Part shown: positions 1-28,918 of the stretch, one piece after another
How the letters are laid out: every line of letters begins with the position of its first letter
Position numbering within the stretch: the stretch's first letter is position 1
From: Leptasterias polaris
Lineage: Eukaryota > Echinodermata > Asteroidea > Forcipulatida > Asteriidae
DNA: 64,000 nucleotides
Assembly (NCBI GenBank): GCA_037783415.1
Contig: JAZGTN010000097.1
Span: 3,100,001 to 3,164,000 of the forward strand
Direction: 5' to 3'
Notes under the pieces: model-generated
Databases searched by the model: none
Told to the model about the DNA's origin: nothing
What the model saw: only the letters and a program-made list of their open reading frames with translations
Made by a program: the position numbers and the translations under genes

Positions 1-476
1 GAAAAGCATTATCAGCAAGATGTTAAAATAGAAACAGTATTAATTAATTAAAAAATTAAAAGGGTTATTTGGCAGTTTGAAATCCTCAAGAAAAAGCTCG
101 CATGGAAAGGAATGCATGTATCCCTATGTAAAGATGCTTCTCAATTTACATTCTGCAGATGCGATATATGTCAACCAATTATTTATGCTGGACACTTTTT
201 TTTAACAAATTGACCTAAACCTATATGTGTTATTGATGTCTGTACACAGCATACAGATGCTACCCAGCTAATAATGTCTCCCATAGCAACTGTTGCCTAG
301 TAACACTTCCCTCTTCAGGGAACAATTACTTAACTTTTAATCACATTTTTTTATTATACCAGGGGAATAAGCCGCCAGAGAAAAACAAATAATAGTGCAA
401 GCATTCTTGGATATTGAATGCTCATTATGTATTAATCTCTGGGTTGGATTTAGAGACAAACGATCCCTCTTAAAGA

Positions 477-909
477 TAGGATCATAGATTGTATTTTTGT
501 CATCATAATGCCGATTTGTAGGCAAAACTATAAAGAAAGATACAATAAAAGTCACATGCAAATGTTTCAGCTGAATACAGTGTCTACTTAATGAGAAAAC
601 AGCAAAAAACTGTCATGGTATTTTCAAAAGAACTTTTAGCCAGCTAGCGCGGTGTAACAGCGGCTACCAACCCCATTTCTGGCGGCAGCATTCGCGAACT
701 GACATCAACCCTCAGAAATCTGAGAATCGGCATGCATGAATCATTTCTCAGATTCAAATGTGTTTTGGGTGAAAAATTATCCAAACCATATTACTTCGAA
801 GGGAATCCCTTCTCAAAATAGTTCATACTATCAACAGCTGCAGTGCTTCTCACCAAGTAAGTTTTTATGGTCATGAATTTTTTGAGTATTTACCAATCTA
901 TGACCCTAC
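477..909. repeat. MITE, TAGGRTCATAGATTG family, copy 1
   Basis: The left end (477-491) and the reverse complement of the right end (894-909) share TAGGRTCATAGATTG, so the ends are terminal inverted repeats. The body is closely similar to 46503-47292 and more distantly to about 57897-58730. It holds a single copy of the 42-bp unit (CTATCAACAGCTGCAGTG...) at about 824-866; that unit is amplified nine-fold in the 46.9-kb copy. Confidence 0.7.
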
Positions 910-961
910 TATTAAACTGAGGTAACTGATTGTGGAAATGTACATTTATAGGCAGTCCCTC

Positions 962-1334
962 AAAGGCACTGAACACGTTTGGTAATTACCCAAAATATAT
1001 ATTAGCATAAAAACTTACTTGGTAACGAGCAACGGAGAGCTGTTGATAGTATAAAACATTGTGAGAAACGGCTCCCTCTGAAGTAACGTAGTTTTTGAGA
1101 AAGAGGTAATTTCTCACTAAAATAATAAAAGACTTCATGCATGAAGCCTTTTATTAGCATCTGAAAGCACACCAAATTGTGCAACAAGGGTGTTTTTTCT
1201 TTCATTATTTTCTTGCAACTTCGATGACCAATTCAGCCCAAATTTTCACAGGTTTGTTATTTTATGCATATGTTGGGATACACCAAGTGACAATACTGGT
1301 CTTTGACAATTACCAAACGTGTTCAGTGCCTTTA
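962..1334. repeat. TTAA-associated MITE, GGCACTGAACACG family, copy 1
   Basis: The ends are near-perfect inverted repeats of about 26 bp beginning AAAGGCACTGAACACG. A central palindrome built on CTTCATGCATGAAG lies at about 1132-1150. The right end is followed by TTAA; the left flank reads CTCA, so one side of the target site has decayed. Inverted relatives lie at 26807-27111 and 45479-45854. The element has no coding capacity. Confidence 0.8.
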
Positions 1335-2252
1335 AATGTTTATTGGCAGTCACTTACTGCCAGGGATGTTCATGGCATCCCTGCTTGGTGAGATGGATGA
1401 CTTTAGTAAATGACTACTGTGGATGTGATCTTAATCGATGATTGGCTCATACTGACGGGAACCAACGGCATGGATAATTGGAGCGAGTGGACCATAAATT
1501 CAGATCATTTATACTCCACTGGTCTGTAAATCGACTGCACTTTTCATTCGTAGCGGGAAAGGTGTTCAACCACTGCGACAGCTCTGGCTTCATTCTACAT
1601 GTGTCATATTGTGTCAGTTCACAGTAATATTAATGATAATTCAACTGACCTTAAGAAGTTATTTTTATGCCAAAAGTTCATTTCTAAGTGTAACTTCCTT
1701 TCTGTCCACCTGTAATTAATCGTAAAATAATTATAATAATACTACATGAGTATTTTTAGAGAATCTTTATAAGTAATTTGATAACTTTTGAGGTCCCAAT
1801 TTTAAAAAGGGAATAATTTTCATCATTACAAGCAGTTTGACCCTCACTTGCTGAAATAAAACTGTAGAAGCTACTTTCTAATAAAATACAATTTAGCCGT
1901 TGAAATGTAGACTTGTTAGAACATTTATTTACATTAGTGCTAGACACACTTTAGTCTCTGAACCATCGACTGTCCCTATTCCAGAGCCTGACTTCCTGGT
2001 TGATACACTCTTTTTGCTTTCTTGCATCTGAAGGAAACAGGGACTGTCTGATTTTTATCAAGTTTCCAAGCCGAGTCATCAACCAACATCGCCTCTAGCC
2101 TAGAGTACCCCAGTTACAGTCGACTGTCATATCATATGTGGAACTGGTTTTTTAACCACCTTTTACGCGTAGAATAAGAATTTTTTTCCAATAAAACCCG
2201 CAATCAGATTTGAAATAGATTCCCACGGGAGGCAAGCACACAAACATGTGAG

Positions 2253-2579
2253 TCATAACTGCGGACAATAACGCAGTTTGAATAAGGGGGTCTGTTGAAC
2301 TGGAGTTTGCCTGCCATTGATCAATAGTGCAGTCGCTATCGGATATCCAATATCATATTTAAGCACCTCTCCAAATTCATCGCGTATAATAGATTTTCCC
2401 CACTGTCCAGCTTTCTCATTCAACAAGCATTCTGACTGCTGAAATGAAAAGGGCAGTTTAATCAAACTGTGTAGGCTCCTCACGTGGAGTGCCATCACAG
2501 GGTGCTGAGACACTGTACTTTCTACTAAGAATTCTCCTTGCAACTGCATTTCTATAACGCACCTGGTTTGACCAATCAA
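2253..2579 (-). CDS. Unassigned open frame, 108 codons, protein-like composition
   Basis: Not recognised. The frame is open from a stop near 2592 to a TGA just inside 2253 and has an ordinary amino-acid mix with a plausible globular stretch (LPFSFQQSECLL, then KSIIRDEFGEVLKYDIGY). An internal ATG near 2549 could start translation. The hAT-like element begins 28 bp upstream on the coding strand. It could be the last exon of a decayed gene, a transposon remnant or chance; frames of this length occur by chance in a 64-kb window, so confidence is low. Confidence 0.2.
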   Translation of the reverse strand: MIGQTRCVIEMQLQGEFLVESTVSQHPVMALHVRSLHSLIKLPFSFQQSECLLNEKAGQWGKSIIRDEFGEVLKYDIGYPIATALLINGRQTPVQQTPLFKLRYCPQL

Positions 2580-2607
2580 ATTCTGTCCATCAGTTTAGAC
2601 CCCTTGC

Positions 2608-3751
2608 CAGCGGCGTAACTAAGGTCAATTTTTAGGGGGGCACAAGGGGGGGGGGCACCATTTTTTCTAGGGGGGCACTGCTGGCAAATAAACTACAGAT
2701 TCCTTTGCACTTTTAAAAAACTGGATCTTAATCTACGCAATGGCGGGTTCCAAACAGCTTTCAAAAACAGCTTTCATCCTTCTTTATTTTGTGTCAGATC
2801 CTGCAGCCTATAAAAAACATCATAATGAAACAAAGATTTTTTTTCTCATTTTTTTTTGTCTTTCTTCTTTTTCGCAACATCTAGAACCATGCAGTTACTG
2901 TTTGAATGCGTAGAAATAGATCATAACTGTTAACAAAGGATTGCGAGACCGGAGTTTTTTTTTATGGGGATTTATGTATTTGAGGACTGGCACTAGTATT
3001 TATTTATAACACACTTTTTGGGGCCATGCACAGTAGGCCTAAACAATGTTAAAAACTTTGATCTTTTTAAAGGGTTTTGACCCATCCGCCCCCCCATCCG
3101 CCCCCCCATCCGCCCCCCCATCCGCCCCCCCCACCCCCTCCCCCAATTTCGATTTCATTGACAAACTATTTAATATGCCCTATACACTGAAGAACAAAGT
3201 AATGTCTCAAATGAAGCAGATATTTTAGATCAATGCTCTCACAGCTCAAGAGTTTCAATGGCTTTTCCTCATGTACTTACGATAAATGCCGTATTTAACG
3301 TGGCAGACTGTGGCAGAATGGGGCGCGCCCGTGCGATGAGTCATCATACAATTTGCGGACGTGATTTATCGTCCTCTGAAGACGTTGGTAAAAATAACAA
3401 CTGTTCATTGCAAAGGTACAACAAATATGTGTAAATAGAAAAATAGTTTGAAACATTGAGTTATACGCCACCAGTGCTCCATAAAAGTTTATAAAACTTA
3501 ACATTTTATATTCTGGTAATTATTATAGTCTCAAAGGTTCAGATTTCAAATGGGGGGGCACCCGGGGGGGGCACTGACATCAATTGGGGGGGCACGTGCC
3601 CCCCCCCGTGCCCCCCCCCCGTGCCCCACCCCCGTGCCCCCCCGTGCCCCACCCCCGTGCCCCCCCGTGCCCCACCCCCGTGCCCCCCCTGTGCCCCCCG
3701 CGCCCCCCCCCCGTTCCCCCCGCGCCCCCCCCCCCCTTAAACACGCCACTG
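2608..3751. mobile_element. Non-autonomous hAT-like DNA transposon with 8-bp target duplication
   Basis: The terminal inverted repeats are CAGCGGCGTAACTAAGG at the left and the complement of CAGTGGCGTGTTTAAGG at the right. The element is flanked by an exact 8-bp duplication, CCCCTTGC (2600-2607 and 3752-3759), the size typical of the hAT superfamily. The interior is 1.14 kb without transposase coding. Long G or C runs lie near both ends (2636-2680, 3550-3736), including a CATCCGCCCCCC minisatellite near 3080-3135. Confidence 0.85.
3550..3736. repeat. GTGCCCC(C)n simple tandem array inside the hAT-like element
   Basis: Variants of GTGCCCCCCC and GTGCCCCACCCCC are tandemly repeated. The array is open in several frames on both strands (proline-rich or glycine-rich), which explains the long but meaningless translations here. 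Its complement carries many G runs and could form G-quadruplexes. Confidence 0.85.
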
Positions 3752-4599
3752 CCCCTTGCACCAATGTCAGACGTTGCTGCTGTCTGCCACGCTCACCATT
3801 TTGGGAGTCGAAATGCATGTACAAATTGTGGTAAGCGTTTAAACGCTGCATCGCCTTCTAAGATGCGCACTACACTGTAGAACACACATGGATATTAGTT
3901 TCCAAAATGGCACAACCAAGATATGTTAATATGTGTAAAAATACCACCCCACTATAGTGGGGACCTTGGGAGACCAATTGAAATCAGAAATCAATATATA
4001 GATGAATATATAAAACACTATTAAATGCAAGACAAAACAGGCTTGCATTGCAAAGAATAGAAAACTGATTGATATAGTCAATTTTTGTAAAGATGCATTC
4101 ATTATAAATGTAGATCAAACATTTGCATGCACTTCATTTGATATGACCTCTCTTCCCCCTTACACTTTGCAATAGCTGAAGGGATAGCTGCGTGACATGT
4201 TTGCAAACGGAGTGTATAGTGTAGAGTTTCTTTTATATTGACCCTGTTACATGAAGAAGGTCAACCTAATCACAGTATGCTTTGTGAGCAGCGCAGTGCA
4301 ACTTAGCCCCTGCTCCATTCAAATAAGGAATAAGTCGCTGGAGATGCTTTAAAAGTAATCACTCTTATGGGATAAACAAAGTGTTGAAAAGTTACCACTG
4401 TGTGTATTTAGAGTTATCAATCTCTAGAGCTGTTAGTCACTCTAATAGATTGTTTCCATGCATTCATCCCATAGGAAAAACTAACAATGATAGAAGGAAA
4501 TGATTGGGTGGACTCTCTGCGCTGATTTGTGTAAATAATTTATGCGGCTGTTTATTGCAGTATCTGATGATTGGGTATTCAGATTTGCTTAAAACAGTG

Positions 4600-4765
4600 G
4601 TTTCCTAGCTGCCTTTTACTTCCATGGGCCTTAGTTTGAATCCAGCTATGTGCTTGAGCCTTGTATGTGGATTGGTTTTTTATGAGTCCCTACTCTATTG
4701 CCTGGGTTTTTACCCAACCCAATTGGGGTTTTCCTCCCGCATCTGAAGCTGAGATTTATCCAACA
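4600..4765 (+). repeat. tRNA-derived SINE fragment (3' body)
   Basis: Contains the phrase GGTTTTCCTCCCGCATCTGAA preceded by a tract similar to 9195-9360 and 22590-22760. The 22.6-kb copy keeps a tRNA-like head with box A and box B motifs, which identifies the family as SINE. Confidence 0.55.
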
Positions 4766-6229
4766 TCTTTTCTTTACAGGTAGGCCTATATTCTGCCCTA
4801 TGGGTACATTCATTCTCTATGGTACAATGCACTTTTTAGGGTAACTTGGTTTAATTCACAGAAAGATACAAGAAAGAAATATAATTATAATAACTACAAC
4901 TTTTTAGCAAATATACAATGAACTTCTCGCTTTATAGTTATCCATAAAAACTGTGTAAGCTACATGTAGCATTAACAACATCTTGAAGGCTTTTTGAATT
5001 ATGCTTTGTTTGTTTTTGTAAATTAGACATACAAATCACAAGTGTATTTTGTCTTTTTTACAATTTGGGGACTCGTTGGTATATGGTCCTCATTTGCAAT
5101 TTTATGTTTCAAAAAATAAAAAGGGTGGTAAGTCTAAGGTATGTTTGTCTTACACAAGCAGATACTTTTTGGGATTATATATCATCAAGAGGCTCCATTT
5201 ACCAGGCTCTTCAGAACATGCTAAACCATTTTTATGCTGTTCCTTTAGGAACTGAACCGATGAGTTGTTCACATGCTTAGTAGTCTGATATAGGATGATA
5301 TTTTCCACGATTTGTAAATTGTGTAATGCATGGATTATCATTTTACTTAAGAAGGTGATCTGTCATGCATTCAGCTGATCAGAACCGTCACTTGTCATTT
5401 GACACAAGCCATCCATTTCTCCATCATAATGAATTATGTATGTGCACCAAGGGCTTGAAAGTGTCGCTTTTTCCCAACATTGAGTCTCATTCCAGTCGAT
5501 ACAAAGGGGATGTTTTTGCACCTCAAAGCATCACAGCACCACTTTAGCACCGTGTCATGTTCTACCATCTCCCTCGTCTTGGGACACAGATATTCCCTGC
5601 AAACAAATTGCTATTACTGCAGTGGCATTACCAAGATTGGAAATTCAAGAAGACAGTCCTAAATATTCATTGGCATGTCTTATGATTCCAACCAAAGCCT
5701 GTGTTGTTTTGGGGGGCTTGCTCTTTACATATTCCCACAGTAAGAACGGTTAAGGGACAGGGGGAAATACAATGCGTGCATGAGTTGTAAGTCGAGTACA
5801 CAGAAACTCTGAAGAGGAAAGGTGATACAGGAGGCACATGGGTGAATATCCAGCCAGTATAGGCTTGTCTTGTTATTGCAGTGGAGCTGCTTGTATGTTG
5901 TGGCATGTTTGTTGCTTACATGTATTCCAGTGAATGCATCTTAGGATGGCCGATGAGAGGGGGGTGTTCTGTAAACTGAGATGCCTACATCGGGTGTCGG
6001 TCTAAAGTGCCCAAACTTCAGAAGGAAAAACAAAGTACAGGATGTACAAGTGTACACCTATAGGTAACTTGCACCTGTCAAAGATTTTGTCAGGGTAGCG
6101 TAGATATAGGGAAATTTTCCACTCTACGAGATAATGCTGTACTTATCGTCGGTCATGCCACCAACTGACGTATGGTGCATCGCAGCAAAAATCCCCCGTT
6201 TGGAGAAAATTGCTAACTCAGAGACTGCT

Positions 6230-6480
6230 TACTATTTAAAGGCAGGGTATACTTTTGATAATTTTCAAAGACCAGTATCCTTACTTGTTGTATCCCAACA
6301 CATGCATAAAATAACAAACCTATAACAATTTAGGCTCAATTGGTCATCAAAAATAATGAAAACAAAACAAAACACCATTGTTGCATATAATATTTTGCTT
6401 TCAGATGCCTGAGAAAGGCTTCATGCCTGAAGCCTTTCTCAGATGCAAAATTGAGGGTGAAAAATTACCTCTTTCTCTAA
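6230..6480. repeat. Diverged TTAA-type MITE copy
   Basis: Starts TTTAAAGGCAGGGTATAC and shares long stretches with the inverse of 962-1334, such as CAAAGACCAGTAT, CATGCATAAAATAACAA and a central palindrome (TGAGAAAGGCTTCATGCCTGAAGCC...). The right end is lost near 6490, where a trinucleotide AAT tract and a SINE-like tail (AAAGCGCCATCTATC) follow. Confidence 0.6.
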
Positions 6481-7424
6481 AACTACATTACTTAATAATA
6501 ATAATAATAATTAAAACTTGTAAAGCGCCATCTATCTAAGACTAAACTTATTCCGAGGCGCATAAAAACCAAACAAAAACAAAAAAAACAGAGAGAGTAA
6601 CCAAAAAGATTACAAAATACGTAGCTTAGAAAGAAATAAGAGCACATTGAATCAAAGGGTGCAATGTTTTATAATATCAACAGCTCCCCAGCGCTCTTTA
6701 CCAAGTGATTTTTGTATGGGCATTATCTTATGGAGTTATTACCAACAAGTACATCCTGCCTTTAAACAAAGCTATTTTAACACCGAAGTAAAGCTGACTT
6801 CTTCCTCACTGTCAATGTGTTTTCAATACTGCAATTGTTTTAATGAGTTACTAATTCCTAAACACATACGTCACTTTGTGAAAACGAAAAAACAAGAAGT
6901 GCGCTGAGAGCAATGTGTACAAACCAATGCATATGCTGCTTTGTGAAAACGCTAAACTTAATAAGGTCAACAGATACCTTGCTTCGTGTAAACACAGAGG
7001 TCATACCAACATGTTTGGCACCGTGCCGGCGCTTTGTGTTTTAATGGATAAAGTGGTGTATTGTAAAACGTCACTTCGTTGGTCATACTAATTAGTGTAA
7101 TTACAAAGCTATTACATGTTAGGTCTTGAAACTTGCTGAAAATGTTAACAGGAATGAATTGAATACAGCAATGATTTGTTCAAAAACTGATTTGCCAAGT
7201 TTTGTGATTTTTTGCCCATTTGTCAGTTCGTGGCGCCACCAAACGATATGATTAAAGTATGCAATCAGCATGTATGGGATACAGAAGCGTATATCAATCA
7301 GCATTTCTTGTTATTGCAGTCAAGATTAATTTCGTGTCATTTGGCATTTTCTGTGTGTATCAGGACATGGGGGATGGCTTGGGATGGGCTGGAGAAATGG
7401 GATAATCTGCAGTCTGCTCGTCTA

Positions 7425-8290
7425 TGTGACGCCCCGTTCAAAAATCAGGCACTTCTCAGAAGTAATGAAATGGCATTAAAAGCGAAGTTGAGCATAACAT
7501 CAGCCATGATATCTATGTGATGTGATGTTTAAAACATTCTACATGTTGGGAAATGCTTGCATTAAAGTTTTTTAATTTAGGTGTTTAGATGATCTTCCCA
7601 ACAAGGGAAATTGGCAAAGCTCCCACAAGGGGATATACATGTCAAGCTGGCCCCTTGCAAACATTTCCAATTCTTTTTTCCATTTGGAACCAATTGGAAT
7701 TTTTTCATTGTTGTGTTTTGGCACAAAACAAATTGGACCCAATTGGACCCAATTGGACCCAATTGGACTTAGTTGGATTGCGTTTAAATTTTTGTCTAAC
7801 TAGACCCTGTTGGGAAATGAAATTTCCAATTGGAATTATTAGCAGGTGAAATTTCCAATTGGTAGAAGCAAATTCTGACTAATTCCAATTCAATCAAATC
7901 AAGCCAACTGAGTCCAATTGGATTTCCAACTGGACTGAGTTGGTCTAAGATTTTATTCCAATTAGAAATTTAGTATTCCAATATAAACCAACTCACACCA
8001 ACTCAATCCAATTCTTTCCATCTGGATATCCAATTGGAATAAATTTGGAATTTTGGTAAGGGAACATCCAATCTCTCTCATACAAACATTGGTTCAATGT
8101 TGATGATGAAATGCACATATCAATAAATTGTGATTCAGTAACGAGACAACAATACTTATTCTGGTCATTGTGAAATCAGCAGGGTGTTTTTTGAAAGCTC
8201 TTGTTCTCATCTATTTGTTGATCAAATAAACACAGTTCAGATTTTTGGCAGGAAGTGTCTGGTTTTAGCATGGAAGTGTCTCAATATGCA
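7425..8290. repeat. Dispersed repeat, interrupted copy
   Basis: The outer parts (about 7425-7590 and 8185-8290) match the repeat at 23650-23915, sharing GGCACTTCTCAGAA, TTGTGATGT-like text, TTCTCATCTATT and GGCAGGAAGTG(T/C)CTGGTTTT. The intervening 600 bp are absent from the other copy and are an insertion. Confidence 0.6.
7592..8184. mobile_element. CCAATTGG-rich insertion of unknown class
   Basis: This segment is missing from the sister repeat at about 23.8 kb, so it inserted into the 7.4-kb copy. It contains about eight copies of the palindrome CCAATTGG between 7689 and 8040, three of them in a perfect 12-bp tandem (ACCCAATTGGAC). GTGTT occurs on both sides and may be a short target duplication. 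No coding potential was recognised. Confidence 0.45.
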
Positions 8291-9194
8291 TTCATCAGGT
8301 GTAAATCTGAAGCACTCTTAAAGGAGGTATCAGAAGTCTGGGAGAAAATGTTTAGCCATCAATATTCCTGTAGGCCTACATCAGTGTTGAACTGCCTGTG
8401 TTTTGGCTTGATCTTAAGTTACTCTGTCATTGGTCATCTTGGTATGGGAATGCATTGCAGGCTGATAAGCACCTAGATGGACATGATGTACATCAGGTGT
8501 ACATTCTGATGTACATTCTGGTGTTACAAAATGTAGAAGGGATGTACAGCAGATACTACTGTATCAGGTTGTTCCTTTTCTTGTGCATGCTCGGAGTTCC
8601 CTTCGAAATGACATATAGTCACATTAGCTCAAGTTCCATAAGGAGAATCAATGTTTATGTCCACTGACACACTGTACATTTGCATTGTTATATCATGTTT
8701 CATTAGTGATGCTTCCATTAATCTTTGGACCGGTTTTAGACGTGTGTCCCTGCATTGAGCATCTTTAAGGTTATGGGAGGGCATGGCTTTACCATCTTAG
8801 ATATGCCTACATCACCTGTAAGTCTTGTGTACACCCAAAGAGGAAAAGAGGGAGCACACAGCAACCCCAGTGTTGATATAGTGTAGTGTTACTCCACGAC
8901 ATTCTCTCCAGATGAGGCAGAGTGGGGCATATACACGTACAAGTTGTAGTGCATATTGATCTGTGATAACTAGTTCTACATGCACTGACACATTAGATGT
9001 TCAGGGAGGCCCGATTGTGATCATGTTTGGGGCTTAATGAAAAATGACGATGGGAATAGTGTGTACATGGTGATCATATCTGTGTCCTAATTAAAGATCA
9101 TGTACAGGCATGCGGAGGTATCCGTGGATATTAATAACTGGAGTGGTGGCTGAAGATGTGTGTAAATATTTGCTGGTGAATGCTGAAGAATGCT

Positions 9195-9365
9195 ATGCTA
9201 TGAGTTGGCGTAGTGGTATCTCTCCTCACCTTCCACCTCCAGGACCCAGGCAAGGGCACTATGTGGGTTAGGTTAACAGTCCCTGCCTGATTGCATGGGT
9301 TATCCCTGAAGTATTTCTCTGGGGTTTTCCTCCCACATCTGAAACTGAATCTTCCTTCCTTGTCT
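9195..9365 (+). repeat. tRNA-derived SINE fragment
   Basis: Ends in GGGGTTTTCCTCCCACATCT, the same 3' phrase as the copies at 4600-4765 and 22590-22760. The tRNA-like head is degraded. Confidence 0.5.
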
Positions 9366-10224
9366 TCTCTCCATTGGGTTCTTGGCTAGTATAATGATAA
9401 GTTTTCTGAGAGTCCTTTACTTCACAACCAGAATAAATAAACAAATAAACAAATAAATCATTTTGAAGCTTTCAGTAAATATAAAGTAATAAAAAAAAAA
9501 AAGTAAATAAAGGGAAAGTTTTTTTGTGTCACCCTCACACTTAGAAAAGTACACGTAGGTTTCTTTGGAAACCTATGCTGACAATCTTCCAATCTGATGA
9601 AGGTACAGCCTTAACTTAAAAAGATAAATGTGCAGGTCATGTGCAAGTTAAATCAAAAACATTTGTAGAGCTGGAAGTTCGCCTAATTTTAAACAGATGT
9701 CACAAAGTGGGACATAATCATCAAGTGGTGTTAAAATTGAAGGAAGGGTGTGACTTTTTTTGATCACAAGTCCACAAGTTGTTTTTAATCATGTCATTAC
9801 TAGAGTAGCACCCTCAGTGATTTAAGTTTTAAATTTGCAGGCTTCTGTTGGTTATATTCAAAGACAAAGACTAATGTACATCACCTGTATCTTTGTTTAC
9901 TGAAAACCGAGTTCCGAAACTTAGAAAAGTTGTTTAATGGAAACTGAAAGGGGTCACATGTATAATTTAATCTTTATTATTATGTAATGTACAGAGCTTT
10001 AAATGCTAGAAAAGAAGGAGGTGGGTTAACTTGTTAAGCAACATGCATTTTGATAAAAGGTAGGACATCACTGTTTCCACGTTTTTTTTGCATTTTTAAT
10101 TTTGTTAAGTTGGTTTTATTTTCAGGTGAATTTTCAAACAGTGAAGTGCAACAAAGATAAATCACAATAAATTTCTATGAAGTTTTAAGAACTTTATTTT
10201 TGTGCTTTTCATTTTGTAATGCAG

Positions 10225-27530
<17,306 letters not shown>

Positions 27531-28912
27531 CACTGTCAGTGAAGACATCAACTTTGGATCCTCAGAACCCTGTCAGTGTTAGAAGGGAGTTCTTATAGAA
27601 ACTGTGTGTGCCTGGTGGTTGTCACCCTCTATTAGAACTCGTCTTAGTATGTATTCCTCAGACCCACCCTCAGTAAACCTCAAAGGTCGTTAAAGAGGTC
27701 ATTTGGTTGGAAAGCTCACATAATGACCATTTGCTGATCTTGATTTTCAATATGCTTGGTAGATGAAAACATACAGGGTTGCTCCACGTGGTGAGACTAA
27801 AAAAACATGACAACAGATCGGTCCGTGCTGAATGTTTTTCTATACTGAGTATGTGGCAGCATTTATGCCCCTGTGGCAACAGAGTTTCTTTCCTTCATTC
27901 AATTCTTGGGACAAGTATAATAAGAATTCCTCCTTCTAGCTTCAAGAATGTAAAGGAGGAGCCATTTTGGAGAATTGACACACAATGCTCATGGAAAAAA
28001 GCCGAAATTTTTCTCAATTCTGCAACATAGTGAAAAATGATTGTATTGTAAAATGTTCCAACTGATTTCATCCCATGTTGTAGCCTGGTCATATAGTAAG
28101 TGAGGGAAATCAAATTAAAATTCCTTATATTATGTTACATTTTCCCAGGCTATGTTTTCATCTATCACAATACAAGAACCAAGAACCTCTTTCTCAGTGG
28201 GTTCACCATTTGAACAATAAGTAAATGATTGTTCCCAGAAAAGAGGGATCTCTAAGTGCCAAATCAGTGTTGTGATGCACTCATTTTCCAACAGGTAAGA
28301 GTCATTATGAAAGTGGAACAATTGTTACAAGTCTATTTAATAGTTCCAGCAAATGAGATGTGAAAATGAGTGCATCACATTTAGAGCCCCTCTTTAAGCA
28401 TGAAGGTGTACACAGGCAGTTGGATCTAATGGACTAGCAGCAGCAGCTCAGCATTATCTTTGTGTAGAGTTGAATCTGAAAAACTTGATGTCACACCTCA
28501 GATGTCACTACGATGACAAGATTGTTAAAAGTTAAAAAGAGTCAGAGCTGAAATGCGTGTGTTTAAATAACTAGAGAAGAACAAAATCAGCAAGGAAGAT
28601 GTGGCAAGCTATATGGGCATGAGTTTAAAACAAGAAACTGTCAAGAGCCTTGTTCTGTTAAAAGCTCAAGGATGATGACTAGTAAAAGATTTGTGGGGTA
28701 AACAATGTTTTTTTGTTAAAATGGGATTTGAACCTGCGACCTCCGGGTTTATGTCGGTGGTATCATTTTGTCAATATCTTTGAATTATTTGAATAAAACA
28801 TCGTTACCGACTTGCCAAAAGCCAAAGGCAGCATGCTAAAGTGAAATGGAATTATATAATACTAAAGCAAATTATCGAGTATGTACATAATGATAATTGT
28901 ACAAAATTCTAA

Positions 28913-28918
28913 AATAAA
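28913..28918 (+). terminator. Candidate SPAST poly(A) signal
   Basis: AATAAA about 1.4 kb after the stop codon, with another at 28792. Which one is used cannot be told from sequence. Confidence 0.3.

Larger units (their letters stand above)
1..10224. other. Repeat-rich region upstream of the first recognised SPAST exon
   Basis: No exon of a known family was recognised on either strand. The stretch is either 5' flank or a long 5' intron of SPAST. It holds MITE copies (477-909, 962-1334, 6230-6480), a hAT-like element (2608-3751), SINE fragments (about 4600-4760 and 9195-9360), and a dispersed repeat at 7425-8290 interrupted by a CCAATTGG-rich insertion. A 108-codon minus-strand open frame at 2253-2579 remains unexplained. 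The spastin MIT domain was looked for in the translations and not seen. Confidence 0.7.

Noticed and set aside
3550..3880. Proline-rich and glycine-rich frames of about 100 codons
   Set aside because: Products of the GTGCCCC simple repeat inside the hAT-like element; open in several frames at once.
7212..7520. 102-codon plus-strand frame
   Set aside because: Its second half is the dispersed repeat shared with 23.65 kb, where the frame is not kept.
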